This document shows, in pieces, positions 50,862 through 62,314 of a DNA stretch of 64,000 nucleotides. The DNA comes from Ensifer sp. PDNC004 (GTDB taxonomy: Bacteria > Pseudomonadota > Alphaproteobacteria > Rhizobiales > Rhizobiaceae), in the NCBI RefSeq assembly GCF_016919405.1, contig NZ_CP070352.1, positions 1,553,501 to 1,617,500 of the forward strand, read 5' to 3'. The stretch's first letter is position 1. Every line of letters begins with the position of its first letter. The notes below the pieces were generated by a model, which saw only the letters and a list, made by a program, of their open reading frames with translations, had not been told where the DNA came from and did not search any database. The position numbers were made by a program, and so were the translations under genes.

Positions 50862-51451
50862 TGTCGGCATTCCGTACGCTGCTGCTTTGCGGCCTTGCGA
50901 TCGCCGCGCTCTATACGATGCGAAACAGCACGCCCGGCTACGGCGACATCACCGCGCCGATCGCCATTCACGGTGCTGTCGGCGAGCGGGCGGAAACGCG
51001 CGACTTCGCCTTCGGCGCGGCCAACGTGCATCTGGCGCGCCAGCTCAAGGTCGAAAGTTTCGGGCGGGTCAAGGACTACTCCACATCCGGTGTCTGGCTG
51101 CTCATCGAGGGAGCGGCCGTTGCCAAGACGGAAACGATGACGTTGATGTCTGCGGAATGGCTGGCGGGCAATGGCCTGCGCTATGCGCTGAGCCAGCGGT
51201 TTTCGACCGTGCCGGGCTATCTGCCGACGGAGCGGCTCGAGCCCGGCCTGCCAAGGCCGGTGCTGCTTGCCTTCGAGCTACCCGAGGCGGCCGTCGACAA
51301 GGGCACGCTGCTCGTCGCACGCAGTCGTGTGTCGCCGCTCGCCGAGGAACTGTCCATTGCGCTCGGCGACAAGAAGCCGGCCGAGATCAAGTCGACCGTC
51401 ACCATTGCGCGCAGCGGCAGCGGCGCGCCCTGGACGCTGGCCGGGCGCTGA
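50858..51451 (+). CDS. Membrane-anchored exported protein (second of three)
   Basis: A 197-residue protein with an N-terminal helix (about 3-20), a short linker, and a periplasmic domain with FAFGAANVHLARQLKVESFG and SGVWLLIEGAAVAKTETMTL, then LPRPVLLAFELPEAAVDKGT. It has the same plan as the preceding protein: N-terminal anchor followed by a beta-rich domain. It overlaps its upstream partner by four bases. No family was recognised. It is 11 bp before the third gene. Confidence 0.7.
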   Translation: MMSAFRTLLLCGLAIAALYTMRNSTPGYGDITAPIAIHGAVGERAETRDFAFGAANVHLARQLKVESFGRVKDYSTSGVWLLIEGAAVAKTETMTLMSAEWLAGNGLRYALSQRFSTVPGYLPTERLEPGLPRPVLLAFELPEAAVDKGTLLVARSRVSPLAEELSIALGDKKPAEIKSTVTIARSGSGAPWTLAGR

Positions 51452-51462
51452 GGGAGGCAGTC

Positions 51463-52002
51463 ATGAGCGAGAAACGCACCTTCTGGACCTGCCTGCTGGC
51501 GCTGATTATCGCGCTGCCGGTCGCCTTCGTCGCCCGCGCATGGGACAGCCTTGTTGAGAGCCAATGGCTCGCCGGCGGCAGTGCGGAAATCGTCGTCGAA
51601 GATGGGGCAGCGCAGGCCTTCGCCGGCGGGCAATGGAAACTTATGGATATGCGGCGCCTGCCGCGCACCGACGATGCACGCGTCATTCTCGCCGAATTCG
51701 AGGCATCGTCGACCGATCTCGCCGCCTTGTCGAAGGGCGCCTGCCGCGTCCGGCTGATCGACGGCAAGGGACGTCAGTTCGAACCGGTCACCCTGACCGA
51801 GCCGATCGTGCGAAAGATGTATCCGGAAGTGGCCGAGCGTCCGCGCTGCAGTGTCCTGGCCTTTGCCGATGCCAAGGCCGGCACGGCCGTCCGCATGGCC
51901 GAGAGCTTCATCGTTCCGGCGGAGGCGCGGGACCTTTCGCTCCGGATCGAATATCCAGGCGCCAGTGACGAGACGCTGGTGTTCAAGTGGACGCGTAGTT
52001 GA
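51463..52002 (+). CDS. Membrane-anchored exported protein (third of three)
   Basis: A 179-residue protein with an N-terminal helix (about 8-26, CLLALIIALPVAFVARAW) and a periplasmic beta-rich domain (ARVILAEFEASSTDLAALS, CRVRLIDGKGRQFEPVTLT, ECSVL-type strands, ETLVFKW). It follows the second protein after 11 bp with GGGAGGCAG as ribosome site. Its last 20 bases overlap the end of the convergent multi-pass protein. The trio looks like one functional unit. Confidence 0.7.
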   Translation: MSEKRTFWTCLLALIIALPVAFVARAWDSLVESQWLAGGSAEIVVEDGAAQAFAGGQWKLMDMRRLPRTDDARVILAEFEASSTDLAALSKGACRVRLIDGKGRQFEPVTLTEPIVRKMYPEVAERPRCSVLAFADAKAGTAVRMAESFIVPAEARDLSLRIEYPGASDETLVFKWTRS

Positions 52003-53245
52003 TCTCTGCCTTATCGGCCTGACGGGAAACGGCATGTTCGAGCATCGCTGCCAAGAGGGTGATGCGCAGGGCATCGAGCACGATGCCGCCGTTGAGATCG
52101 CTGGGACTGCCGATGATAAGGCTCAAGGCATCGAAAACGAGCCGCCAGCTTGCAAGATCAACCACGTCCAGCGTCCGTGTCGCTGCGTACCAGGTCCAGG
52201 CGCCAAGCCAGGTAATGGCATTGTAGGCGACGATGAAGGCGAAAAGTGCCGCCAGCCCCGAGCCGAGCGTCAGCTTCAGGCAGGTCCAGATCGGCGCATA
52301 ACGGGAGCGATAATCGCTGACGAAGTGGTCGAGAAAATCGGCGACCCATTTGCGTAGCGTGCGGGCGCGGCGCGGCTTTGCCGATGCAGGGCGAGTGCGC
52401 TGTGTTGCGCTCGAAAGCTCGTAGCCGTTGATGATGGCCGCCATGACCAGCCAGATGACCGGAAGGAGCGCATAGAAGAACAGGCCCGTCGCCTCGTTGC
52501 TCCAGTCAGGCTTTCTCAGTTCCACCGGCACGAAGGTCTCGGCGGCGTACGCAATGCCGGTGAAGGCGAAGCCGTTCATGCTCAAAAGCTTGCCGGCGCC
52601 AAGCCAGGTGATTACCTGGTCCTTCCAGACCGACAGGCCGTAGAGACCGATGAAGATCCAGCTGGCATCTGCGGCCACGATCAGCAGACGCCAGAGGGGC
52701 GCTTCGCTCCGCTTGCTCATGCGTTTTGCGCCCCAGCGCAACAGCCAGCAGAGCGCGATTGACACGAGAACGCCGCGCGATCCCAGAATATCGAAGAAGT
52801 TGGCTTTTTCGCCGAAAGCCACGGCAGCAAGTGCCGACCGCGAATATTCGCGCACGGTATCGCCGAGAAAACCCCAGGCGGCGTAGTAGGCAAAGAACGG
52901 CAGCAGGGCAGCGGCGGTGACGGCGAGCAGCCTGCGCTCGGCCTTCGGCGCCTTTGTCTCGACAGGCGCTGCCGCCGGTTGCTGGCGGAGCGCTTCGAGT
53001 GCCGGCAAGCCTGGTCGAAGGACCATGAACATCAGCACGATGACGACGAGCTTCGCCAGCACGACGAGGGAGAGCGTGACCATGCCACCGAGCGGATGCT
53101 GCATCCCGATCCAGACCGCTGCCCGCATCAGGAGATCGTGCGCGATCGCGCCGCAGGCGCCGATCAGCAGGAGCTGCGGCCAGAAGCGGGCGAAGAGGCG
53201 CGCCATCAGGGCAAAGGGTCCGAACACTTCGGCGATCGACGTCAT
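51983..53245 (-). CDS. Multi-pass membrane protein of unknown function
   Basis: A 420-residue protein with about nine hydrophobic segments, for example LLLIGACGAIAHDLLMRAAV, VTLSLVVLAKLVVIVLMFMV, AAALLPFFAYYAAWGFLGD and LFFYALLPVIWLVMAAIING. The charged stretch SATQRTRPASAKPRRARTLR (about 310) is cytoplasmic. No transporter family is recognised. ATG 53245 is preferred over 53326, since the longer form would overlap bhbA. It is 81 bp downstream of bhbA on the same strand but convergent with the trio 50262-52002, whose end it overlaps. Confidence 0.72.
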   Translation of the reverse strand: MTSIAEVFGPFALMARLFARFWPQLLLIGACGAIAHDLLMRAAVWIGMQHPLGGMVTLSLVVLAKLVVIVLMFMVLRPGLPALEALRQQPAAAPVETKAPKAERRLLAVTAAALLPFFAYYAAWGFLGDTVREYSRSALAAVAFGEKANFFDILGSRGVLVSIALCWLLRWGAKRMSKRSEAPLWRLLIVAADASWIFIGLYGLSVWKDQVITWLGAGKLLSMNGFAFTGIAYAAETFVPVELRKPDWSNEATGLFFYALLPVIWLVMAAIINGYELSSATQRTRPASAKPRRARTLRKWVADFLDHFVSDYRSRYAPIWTCLKLTLGSGLAALFAFIVAYNAITWLGAWTWYAATRTLDVVDLASWRLVFDALSLIIGSPSDLNGGIVLDALRITLLAAMLEHAVSRQADKAEINYAST

Positions 53246-53325
53246 GGCGTCACCATAGTTGCGTCGGTCGGTAACGACAACCGCTTGGGGCGAACGGAGA
53301 GACAATGCCTCCGTATCGCCCGGCA

Positions 53326-55464
53326 TCAGATGTTGCGGCGCTTGCCCTCGATCAGGTCGAGCACCGCGCGGGCCGCATCGAGCACGTTGGTGCCGGGACC
53401 GAAGACCGCGGAGACACCATTCTCCATCAGGTAGTCATAGTCCTGGCGCGGGATGACGCCGCCGCAGATGACGATGACATCCTCGCCACCGCGCTTCTTC
53501 AGCGCTTCGGCCAACTGCGGCATCAGCGTCTTGTGGCCGGCCGCAAGCGAAGAGACGCCGATGACGTTGACCTTGCTCGCAAGCGCCATGTCGGCGGCTT
53601 CCTCCGGCGTCTGAAACAGCGGCCCGGCAAGCACGTCGAAACCGATGTCGCCGAAGGCGGATGCGATCACCTTGGCGCCGCGATCATGGCCGTCCTGGCC
53701 GAGCTTGGCGACCATGATCTTCGGCTTGCGGCCGAGTTTCGCCGAGACTTCGTCGAGACGCCCGGACAGCACTTCGAGTTCCGGCTCGCCCTCGTAGGCT
53801 TTTCCGTAGATCTTGCTGACAACCTTGGGGGTGGCGGCGTGGTCGCCAAAGGCGCCGCGCATCGCATCGGAGATTTCGCCGACGGTGGCGCGCGCCCGCG
53901 CCGCTTCGACGGCGGCCGCGAGTAGATTGCCTTCGCCGCTCAATGCGACCTTTGAAACCGCGGCAAGCGTCTCTTTCACCTTCGCGCAGTCACGCCGCCG
54001 CTTGGTCTCCTCGATGCGGCGGATCTGTGCGGCGCGCACGGCGCTGTTGTCGATCTCCAGAATGTCGATCGGCTCTTCGTTGTCGAGCCGGTACTTGTTG
54101 ACCCCGACGATGATCTCCTCGCCCTTGTCGACGGCGGCCTGGCGGCGCGTTGCTGCCTCTTCGATCAGTCGCTTCGGCAGGCCGGCGTTGACCGCACGGG
54201 TCATGCCGCCCATCGCTTCGACCTCCTCGATCAGCGCCCAGGCCTTTTCGGCGAGTTCGTTGGTCAGGCTTTCGACGTAGTAGGAGCCGGCGAGCGGATC
54301 GACGACCTTGGTGACACCGGTCTCGTGCTGCAGGATCAACTGCGTGTTGCGGGCGATGCGCGCGGAAAACTCCGTCGGCAGCGCGATCGCTTCATCGAAG
54401 GAATTGGTATGCAGCGATTGCGTGCCGCCGAGGGCCGCCGACATTGCCTCAAACGCGGTGCGGATGATGTTATTGTAGGGATCCTGCTCCTGCAGCGAGA
54501 CGCCCGATGTCTGGCAATGGGTGCGCAGCATCAGCGATGACGGCTTCTTCGGCTCGAACTCCTGCATGATCCGGGTCCAGAGCAGGCGCGCCGCCCGAAG
54601 CTTCGCCGCCTCCATGAAGAAATTCATGCCGATCGCAAAGAAGAAGGAAAGCCGGCCGGCGAATTCATCGACGTTCAGCCCCTTGGCAAGGGCGGCGCGC
54701 ACATATTCGCGCCCGTCGGCAAGCGTGAAGGCGAGCTCCTGCACCAGCGTCGCCCCGGCTTCCTGCATGTGATAACCGGAGATCGAGATCGAGTTGAACT
54801 TCGGCATCTCCTTCGCCGTATACTCGATGATATCGGCGACGATGCGCATCGAGGGTTCCGGCGGGTAGATGTAGGTGTTGCGGACCATGAACTCCTTCAG
54901 GATGTCGTTCTGGATGGTCCCCGAGAGCTTGTCGCGCGAAACGCCCTGTTCCTCGCCGGCAACGATGAAGGAGGCGAGGATCGGAATGACCGCGCCGTTC
55001 ATGGTCATCGACACTGACATCTCGTCGAGCGGAATGCCGTCGAACAGGATTTTCATGTCCTCGACCGAGTCGATCGCAACCCCTGCCTTGCCGACATCGC
55101 CTTCGACGCGCGGATGATCGCTGTCGTAGCCGCGGTGGGTCGCAAGGTCGAAGGCGACGGAAAGGCCCTTTTGTCCGGCCGCGAGATTCTTCCGATAGAA
55201 GGCGTTCGAAGCTTCGGCCGTGGAGAATCCGGCATATTGGCGGATCGTCCAGGGACGCCCGGCATACATGGTCGCGCGCGGGCCGCGCACGAACGGCTCG
55301 AAGCCCGGTAGTGACGCGAGATGATCGATACCGTCGAGGTCATCAGCCGTATAGAGCGGTTTCACCGCGATGCCTTCTGGCGTCTGCCAGGTGAGGCTTT
55401 CCGGCGCTGCCTTAAGTTCACGCTCCGCGAGCGTTTCCCAGTCCTTGATGGTTTTTTCGGTCAT
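53326..55464 (-). CDS. bhbA: Methylmalonyl-CoA mutase (B12-dependent)
   Basis: A 712-residue single-chain mutase that isomerises (R)-methylmalonyl-CoA to succinyl-CoA. The catalytic TIM barrel (about 1-560) has [34 protein letters not shown] and [20 protein letters not shown]. The C-terminal B12 domain (about 580-712) has [20 protein letters not shown] with the DxHxxG lower-ligand His. Sinorhizobium calls it bhbA; scpA/mutA are equivalents. It is 40 bp downstream of pccA on the same strand, so propionyl-CoA is carried to succinyl-CoA. An epimerase is not in the window. Confidence 0.95.
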   Translation of the reverse strand: MTEKTIKDWETLAERELKAAPESLTWQTPEGIAVKPLYTADDLDGIDHLASLPGFEPFVRGPRATMYAGRPWTIRQYAGFSTAEASNAFYRKNLAAGQKGLSVAFDLATHRGYDSDHPRVEGDVGKAGVAIDSVEDMKILFDGIPLDEMSVSMTMNGAVIPILASFIVAGEEQGVSRDKLSGTIQNDILKEFMVRNTYIYPPEPSMRIVADIIEYTAKEMPKFNSISISGYHMQEAGATLVQELAFTLADGREYVRAALAKGLNVDEFAGRLSFFFAIGMNFFMEAAKLRAARLLWTRIMQEFEPKKPSSLMLRTHCQTSGVSLQEQDPYNNIIRTAFEAMSAALGGTQSLHTNSFDEAIALPTEFSARIARNTQLILQHETGVTKVVDPLAGSYYVESLTNELAEKAWALIEEVEAMGGMTRAVNAGLPKRLIEEAATRRQAAVDKGEEIIVGVNKYRLDNEEPIDILEIDNSAVRAAQIRRIEETKRRRDCAKVKETLAAVSKVALSGEGNLLAAAVEAARARATVGEISDAMRGAFGDHAATPKVVSKIYGKAYEGEPELEVLSGRLDEVSAKLGRKPKIMVAKLGQDGHDRGAKVIASAFGDIGFDVLAGPLFQTPEEAADMALASKVNVIGVSSLAAGHKTLMPQLAEALKKRGGEDVIVICGGVIPRQDYDYLMENGVSAVFGPGTNVLDAARAVLDLIEGKRRNI

Positions 55465-55504
55465 CGGATGTTCTCCCGGGTGATGGCGTCGACGGCGCTC
55501 GCCA

Positions 55505-57508
<2,004 letters not shown>

Positions 57509-57540
57509 CTGTTTCTCTTTCAAATCCTGAGGGCTGCGCG

Positions 57541-57843
57541 TCAGCGTTTGAACTTGCGGCGATAGGGCAAAAGCGCGATCGAGGATGCCGCTGCAGCGCC
57601 ACCGAAAAGCAGCGCGAAGGGCACGACGACCATGAGGGTGGCAAGCACCGGGCTGGTCGAGCGAGCGATGTGCGTGCCGACCGCGCCGATATTGAGCCAG
57701 ATCAGTGCGCCAGCCGTGATTGCTCCGATTGCAACGCCGATCAGCGCGTTGACGGTCATGTAGCGCAGCATCTGCCAGTGGTCGCGTCGGGCTTCTTCCG
57801 GCGTCATCACGCGCTCCGGCTCCCGTTCCATCATCGCCTCCAT
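57541..57843 (-). CDS. Small membrane protein inside the propionyl-CoA carboxylase operon
   Basis: A 100-residue protein with two helices (about 27-50, VNALIGVAIGAITAGALIWL, and 65-92, LATLMVVVPFALLFGGAAAA) after a polar, acidic N-terminus and before a basic end (YRRKFKR). No family was recognised. Its ATG shares one base with the pccB stop (TGATG), and pccA follows 32 bp later, so it is made with the carboxylase. A role in substrate entry or membrane placement is only speculation. Confidence 0.75.
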   Translation of the reverse strand: MEAMMEREPERVMTPEEARRDHWQMLRYMTVNALIGVAIGAITAGALIWLNIGAVGTHIARSTSPVLATLMVVVPFALLFGGAAAASSIALLPYRRKFKR

Positions 57844-59375
57844 CAGAGCGGGATCGTGTCGTGCTTGCGCCAGCGGACATCGACCTGCTTGTTGCGCAAG
57901 GATGCGAAGGCACGAGCAATGCGGCGACGCGACGAATGCGGCATGATCACCTCGTCGATGAAACCACGCTCTGCCGCCACGAACGGATTGGCGAAGCGCT
58001 CCTCGTATTCCTTCGTGCGCGCCGCGATTTTCTCGGCGTCGCCGAGCTCGGAGCGATAGAGGATTTCGGTCGCGCCCTTGGCGCCCATCACGGCGATCTC
58101 GGCGGTCGGCCAGGCATAATTGACATCGGCGCCGATGTGCTTGGAGGCCATGACGTCATAGGCGCCGCCATAGGCTTTCCGCGTGATCAGCGTCACCATG
58201 GGCACGGTCGCCTGGCTATAGGCGAAGAGCAGCTTGGCGCCGTGCTTGATGACGCCGCCATATTCCTGTGCGGTGCCGGGCAGGAAGCCGGGCACGTCGA
58301 CCAGCGTCAGGATCGGGATCGAGAAGGCATCGCAGAAGCGCACGAACCGCGCGGCCTTGCGCGAGCTGTCGATATCGAGGCAGCCGGCAAGCACCATCGG
58401 CTGGTTGGCAACAACACCGACCGTCTGGCCTTCCATGCGGATGAAGCCGGTAATGATGTTCTTGGCGAAGCTCTGCTGCAACTCGAAGAAATCTCCCTCG
58501 TCGGCAAGCGCCAGGATCAGCTCCTTCATGTCGTAGGGCTTGGTGGCGCTATCGGGGATCAGGCTGTCCAAACGCATTTCGAGCCGCGCCGGGTCATCGT
58601 GGAAGGGACGGACCGGCGGTTTCTCTCGGTTGTTGAGGGGCAGGAAATCGAAGAGCAGGCGCACATGCTCAAGCGTTTCGATGTCGTTCTCATAGGCCGC
58701 GTCGGCGACGGAAGACTTTTTCGTGTGGGTGCTCGCACCGCCGAGTTCTTCGGCCGTGACGATCTCGTTGGTCACGGTCTTTACGACGTCGGGCCCGGTC
58801 ACGAACATGTAGGAACTGTCCCGGACCATGAAGATGAAGTCGGTCATGGCAGGCGAATAGACGGCGCCGCCGGCGCAAGGCCCCATGATGACCGAGATCT
58901 GCGGAATGACGCCCGAGGCCTCGGCATTGCGGCGGAAGACCTCGGCATAGCCGGCCAGCGACGCCACGCCTTCCTGGATGCGGGCGCCACCGCTATCGTT
59001 GAGGCCGATGACCGGCGCGCCGTTGCGCACGGCCATATCCATGATCTTGCAGATCTTCTGCGCATGCGTTTCCGAAAGCGAGCCACCGAGCACCGTGAAG
59101 TCCTGGGAAAAGACATAGACCTGGCGGCCGTTGATTGTGCCCCAGCCGGTGACGACGCCGTCGCCCGCGACCTTCTGGCCTTCCATGCCGAAGTCGACGC
59201 AACGGTGCGTGACATACATGTCGTACTCTTCAAAGGAGCCTTCATCGAGCAAGACCTCGATGCGTTCGCGCGCGGTCAGCTTGCCCTTGCCGTGCTGGGC
59301 GTCGATCCGCCGCTGGCCGCCGCCGGCTCTTGCTTCCGCCCGGCGGGCTTCGACCTGTTCTAGTATGGCGCGCAT
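57843..59375 (-). CDS. pccB: Propionyl-CoA carboxylase beta subunit (carboxyltransferase)
   Basis: A 510-residue carboxyltransferase. It has [20 protein letters not shown] near 30, [23 protein letters not shown] near 120 (the GGARI oxyanion site for acyl-CoA), [20 protein letters not shown] near 155, and [20 protein letters not shown] near 375, the biotin-side site. It transfers CO2 from biotin to propionyl-CoA. It is the first gene of the pccB-small membrane protein-pccA-bhbA series. Its promoter faces the divergent ScfR/PccR-type regulator. Typical length is about 510. Confidence 0.95.
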   Translation of the reverse strand: MRAILEQVEARRAEARAGGGQRRIDAQHGKGKLTARERIEVLLDEGSFEEYDMYVTHRCVDFGMEGQKVAGDGVVTGWGTINGRQVYVFSQDFTVLGGSLSETHAQKICKIMDMAVRNGAPVIGLNDSGGARIQEGVASLAGYAEVFRRNAEASGVIPQISVIMGPCAGGAVYSPAMTDFIFMVRDSSYMFVTGPDVVKTVTNEIVTAEELGGASTHTKKSSVADAAYENDIETLEHVRLLFDFLPLNNREKPPVRPFHDDPARLEMRLDSLIPDSATKPYDMKELILALADEGDFFELQQSFAKNIITGFIRMEGQTVGVVANQPMVLAGCLDIDSSRKAARFVRFCDAFSIPILTLVDVPGFLPGTAQEYGGVIKHGAKLLFAYSQATVPMVTLITRKAYGGAYDVMASKHIGADVNYAWPTAEIAVMGAKGATEILYRSELGDAEKIAARTKEYEERFANPFVAAERGFIDEVIMPHSSRRRIARAFASLRNKQVDVRWRKHDTIPL

Positions 59376-59516
59376 GGTGCCCTCCCGATTTTTTGATGCC
59401 CGGTTTTTTCAATGATTGTGCAGAGGCGCTTCGACCTTCGCAATAGCGTCGAAGGTTGGATGGAAAAACGTCCCTTCATGTGCAAATGTGAAATAGAGAA
59501 ATTTGTGAAACGTAAA

Positions 59517-59531
59517 TTGCAAAGTTGCAAA
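59517..59531. promoter_or_regulatory. Repeated TTGCAAA motif, likely PccR-type operator
   Basis: TTGCAAA occurs twice in tandem (59517-59523 and 59525-59531), directly before the regulator ATG at 59533. A related ATGTGCAAATGTG lies at 59479-59491. Regulators of this type in Rhodobacter recognise TTTGCAAA repeats. The pccB start lies 142 bp away. Binding is inferred. Confidence 0.5.
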
Positions 59532-59532
59532 T

Positions 59533-60951
59533 ATGGCGATCGGCAAGCTCTATATCGGCCGCAAGGTCCGGGAAATGCGGGAAGCAAACAAGGCGACACA
59601 GGGCCAGTTCGCTGAACGCATCGGCATTTCCACCAGCTATCTCAACCAGATCGAGAACAATCAGCGTCCGGTTTCGGCGGCGGTTTTGCTGGCGCTTGCC
59701 GAAAAATTCCAGATCGATATTGCCGAACTTTCGACTGGAGAGGGCGATCGCCTGCTTTCGGCGCTCTCGGAGGCGCTCAGCGACCCCTTGTTCGAGACCT
59801 ATTCGGCCAGCCTGCAAGAGCTGAAGCTCGTCGCCCAGAACGCACCGGGGCTGGCGCATGCGCTGATCACCTGCCACCAGGCCTATCGTCGCAACAGCGA
59901 ACAGCTTGCAAGCATCGACGACACCATCGGCCGCGGCGGCCCTTTCGTCGAAACCACGCCTTATGAGGAAGTGCGCGACTTCTTTCATTTCGTCGACAAC
60001 TATATCCACGAGATCGATATGCTCGCGGAGCGGCTGGCGAGTGAACTCGGGCTCGGCGAAGGCGACAATCACGCGGCGCTGGCAAGCCACCTGGAGCAAC
60101 GCCATGGCGTCCGTGTCGTCCGCGGTGCCGCCGGCGACGATGCCATCCGTCGCTTCGATCCGCGCGCCCGCATCCTGACCCTCAACCCCTATGCCCCGCC
60201 CGCGACGCGCGATTTTCAGATCGCGCTGCAGATCGCTCAGCTTCATGCCCGGGAGGAGATCGACCGGGTGGCCGGCAGCGCCGGTTTCCGCACCGAAGAG
60301 GCCTATGAGATCTGTCGCATCGGCCTGCAGAACTATTTTGCCGGTGCACTGATCCTGCCCTACCAGGCGTTCTTAAGGGCCGCCCGCGACCTGAGACACG
60401 ATATCGAGCTGCTCGCTGCCCGCTTCGGCGCCTCATTGGAGCAGGTCTGCCATCGCCTCTCGACCCTGCAGCGTCCGGGGCAGAAGGGCATCCCGATCTT
60501 CTTCGCCCGCATCGATCGCGCCGGCAACATCACCAAGCGCCATAGCGCCGCCAAGCTGCAATTCGCGCGCTTCGGTGCCGCCTGTCCGCTCTGGAACGTG
60601 CACCAGGCTTTCGAGACGCCGGGCCGCATTATCAGGCAACTGGCCGAAACGCCCGATGGCGTTCGCTATCTCTGTCTCGCCACCCAGATCACCAAGGGTG
60701 GCGGCGGTTTCCGCGCCGCACAGCCGCGTTATGCTCTGGCGCTCGGCTGCGAGGTCTCCTACGCCGACGCCTTCGTCTATGCCGACGACGTGGATCTCGG
60801 CAACCGCGCCGCCTTCGACCCGATCGGCATTTCCTGCCGTATCTGCGAACGGACGAAATGCGCGAGCCGCGCTGTACCGCCCTTGAAGCGTCGCCTGATC
60901 GTGGATCATGACTTACGTGGCGCTCTGCCGTATCGTCTAAGCGAGAGTTGA
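59533..60951 (+). CDS. pccR: ScfR/PccR-type short-chain acyl-CoA-responsive regulator
   Basis: A 472-residue XRE-family regulator. The N-terminal HTH (about 8-64) reads VREMREANKATQGQFAERIG and STSYLNQIENNQRPVS. A middle segment (about 150-280, metallopeptidase-like PF06114 type) has LASHLEQRHGVRVV and DFQIALQIAQLHAREEIDR. A C-terminal domain (about 310-470) ends with the Cys motif CRICERTKCASRAVPP. Relatives bind short-chain acyl-CoA (for PccR, propionyl-CoA related) and control carboxylase and glyoxylate genes. It is divergent from pccB. The ATG has no visible ribosome site and may be leaderless. A hairpin follows the stop. Confidence 0.88.
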   Translation: MAIGKLYIGRKVREMREANKATQGQFAERIGISTSYLNQIENNQRPVSAAVLLALAEKFQIDIAELSTGEGDRLLSALSEALSDPLFETYSASLQELKLVAQNAPGLAHALITCHQAYRRNSEQLASIDDTIGRGGPFVETTPYEEVRDFFHFVDNYIHEIDMLAERLASELGLGEGDNHAALASHLEQRHGVRVVRGAAGDDAIRRFDPRARILTLNPYAPPATRDFQIALQIAQLHAREEIDRVAGSAGFRTEEAYEICRIGLQNYFAGALILPYQAFLRAARDLRHDIELLAARFGASLEQVCHRLSTLQRPGQKGIPIFFARIDRAGNITKRHSAAKLQFARFGAACPLWNVHQAFETPGRIIRQLAETPDGVRYLCLATQITKGGGGFRAAQPRYALALGCEVSYADAFVYADDVDLGNRAAFDPIGISCRICERTKCASRAVPPLKRRLIVDHDLRGALPYRLSES

Positions 60952-60959
60952 TCGGGGCT

Positions 60960-60981
60960 GTCTGTTCATTTTTGAACAGAC
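60960..60981 (+). terminator. Perfect inverted repeat after pccR
   Basis: GTCTGTTCA (60960-60968) and TGAACAGAC (60973-60981) are perfect 9-base arms around TTTT, 8 bases after the pccR stop. It looks like a terminator without a T-tail. It could also be a regulator site, since it lies 161 bp before the acyl-CoA dehydrogenase gene. Confidence 0.5.
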
Positions 60982-61142
60982 CCTGTGAGAAGTTGCATCT
61001 GGGCCTAGCGGAAAGTTGGTGTAACTAGACCTCAATTGCCTGCAGCGACGCGCGTCCTCTGAGACGCTTAAAGGTCGCTGTAGCGCTTTGAGTCACTGCA
61101 GGTTTAAAGGAAATCTGCAGCCGGTATGCGGTCAGGGAGGAC

Positions 61143-62291
61143 ATGCATATGGAATTTCGCCTGTCGGAGGAACAGGAGGCCATTCGTCAGATGGCGCTCG
61201 ATTTCGCCCGCGACGAGATCGCCCCTCACGCGATCGACTGGGATCAGCAGAAGCATTTTCCGGTCGACACGCTGCGCGGTGCCGCAGCGCTCGGCATGGC
61301 CGGCATCTACGTTCGTGACGATGTCGGCGGCACGGGCCTCACGCGCCTCGACGCTGCGATCATCATCGAAGCCTTGGCGACCGGCTGCCCGGCCGTCGCC
61401 TCCTTCATGTCGATCCACAACATGTGCGCCGGCATGATCGACCGCTACGGTAGCGACGAGCAGCGCCAGCGGCTGCTGCCGAAGCTTTTGACGATGGACG
61501 TGCTCGCAAGCTACTGCCTGACCGAGCCCGGGTCCGGTTCGGACGCGGCCGCGCTGAAGACCAAGGCGGTCAAGGACGGCGACAGCTATGTCCTGACCGG
61601 CCAGAAGCAGTTCATCTCCGGCGCCGGCGAATCCGGTCTCTACGTGATCATGGCCAGAACTGGCGAGGACGGCCCCAAGGGCATCTCGACCTTCATCGTC
61701 GAGAAGGACGCGCCCGGCCTGACTTTCGGTGCCAACGAAAAGAAGATGGGCTGGCACGTGCAGCCGACCCGCGCCGTCATGCTCGACGGCGTGCGCGTAT
61801 CCGCTGAAAATCGCCTCGGCGGCGAAGGCGACGGCTTCAAGATCGCCATGGGCGGGCTCGATGGTGGCCGCCTGAACATCGCGGCCGCCTCGCTTGGCGG
61901 TGCTCAATCCGCCTTCGAAAAGGCGCTGGCCTACGTTCAGGAGCGTCGCGCCTTCGGCAAGGCGATCGGCGAATTCCAGGCCCTGCAGTTCCGGCTCGCC
62001 GATATGGCGACCGATCTCGAAATCGCCCGCACCTTCCTCTGGCGCGCCGCCTCGGCGCTCGATGCCGGTGATCCGGAAGCGACGAAACTCTGCGCCATGG
62101 CCAAGCGCTTCGTCACCGACCGCTGCTTCGCCGTCGCCAACGACGCGCTGCAGCTTCATGGCGGCTACGGTTATCTCGCAGATTATGGCGTCGAGAAGAT
62201 TGTCAGGGACCTCCGGGTGCACCAGATCCTTGAGGGCACCAACGAGATCATGCGCCTCATCGTTGCGCGTTCGCTTATCGGCCGGAAGTAG
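61143..62291 (+). CDS. Isobutyryl-CoA dehydrogenase-like acyl-CoA dehydrogenase
   Basis: A 382-residue FAD-dependent acyl-CoA dehydrogenase. It has EEQEAIRQMALDFARDEIAP near residue 8, YCLTEPGSGSDAAALKTKA near 125, GQKQFISGAGESGLYVIMAR near 148, and QILEGTNEIMRLIVARSLIG at the C-terminus with the catalytic Glu position. It probably oxidises isobutyryl-CoA in valine degradation; the following HIBYL-CoA hydrolase and mmsB support this. ATG 61143 (MHMEFRL) follows GGGAGGAC; ATG 61149 is also possible. No electron-transfer flavoprotein gene is in the window. Confidence 0.9.
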   Translation: MHMEFRLSEEQEAIRQMALDFARDEIAPHAIDWDQQKHFPVDTLRGAAALGMAGIYVRDDVGGTGLTRLDAAIIIEALATGCPAVASFMSIHNMCAGMIDRYGSDEQRQRLLPKLLTMDVLASYCLTEPGSGSDAAALKTKAVKDGDSYVLTGQKQFISGAGESGLYVIMARTGEDGPKGISTFIVEKDAPGLTFGANEKKMGWHVQPTRAVMLDGVRVSAENRLGGEGDGFKIAMGGLDGGRLNIAAASLGGAQSAFEKALAYVQERRAFGKAIGEFQALQFRLADMATDLEIARTFLWRAASALDAGDPEATKLCAMAKRFVTDRCFAVANDALQLHGGYGYLADYGVEKIVRDLRVHQILEGTNEIMRLIVARSLIGRK

Positions 62292-62314
62292 GCCAGAAAC
62301 GGGAAAGACCGCTC

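Noticed and set aside
57861..59363. 500-residue plus-strand frame opposite pccB
   Set aside because: pccB has all carboxyltransferase motifs; the opposite frame has no recognisable fold and begins without a ribosome site.
60957..60985. LexA-type site in the GTTCA-TGAAC inverted repeat
   Set aside because: Alphaproteobacterial LexA boxes are direct GTTC repeats, not inverted ones. The position just after a stop fits a terminator better.
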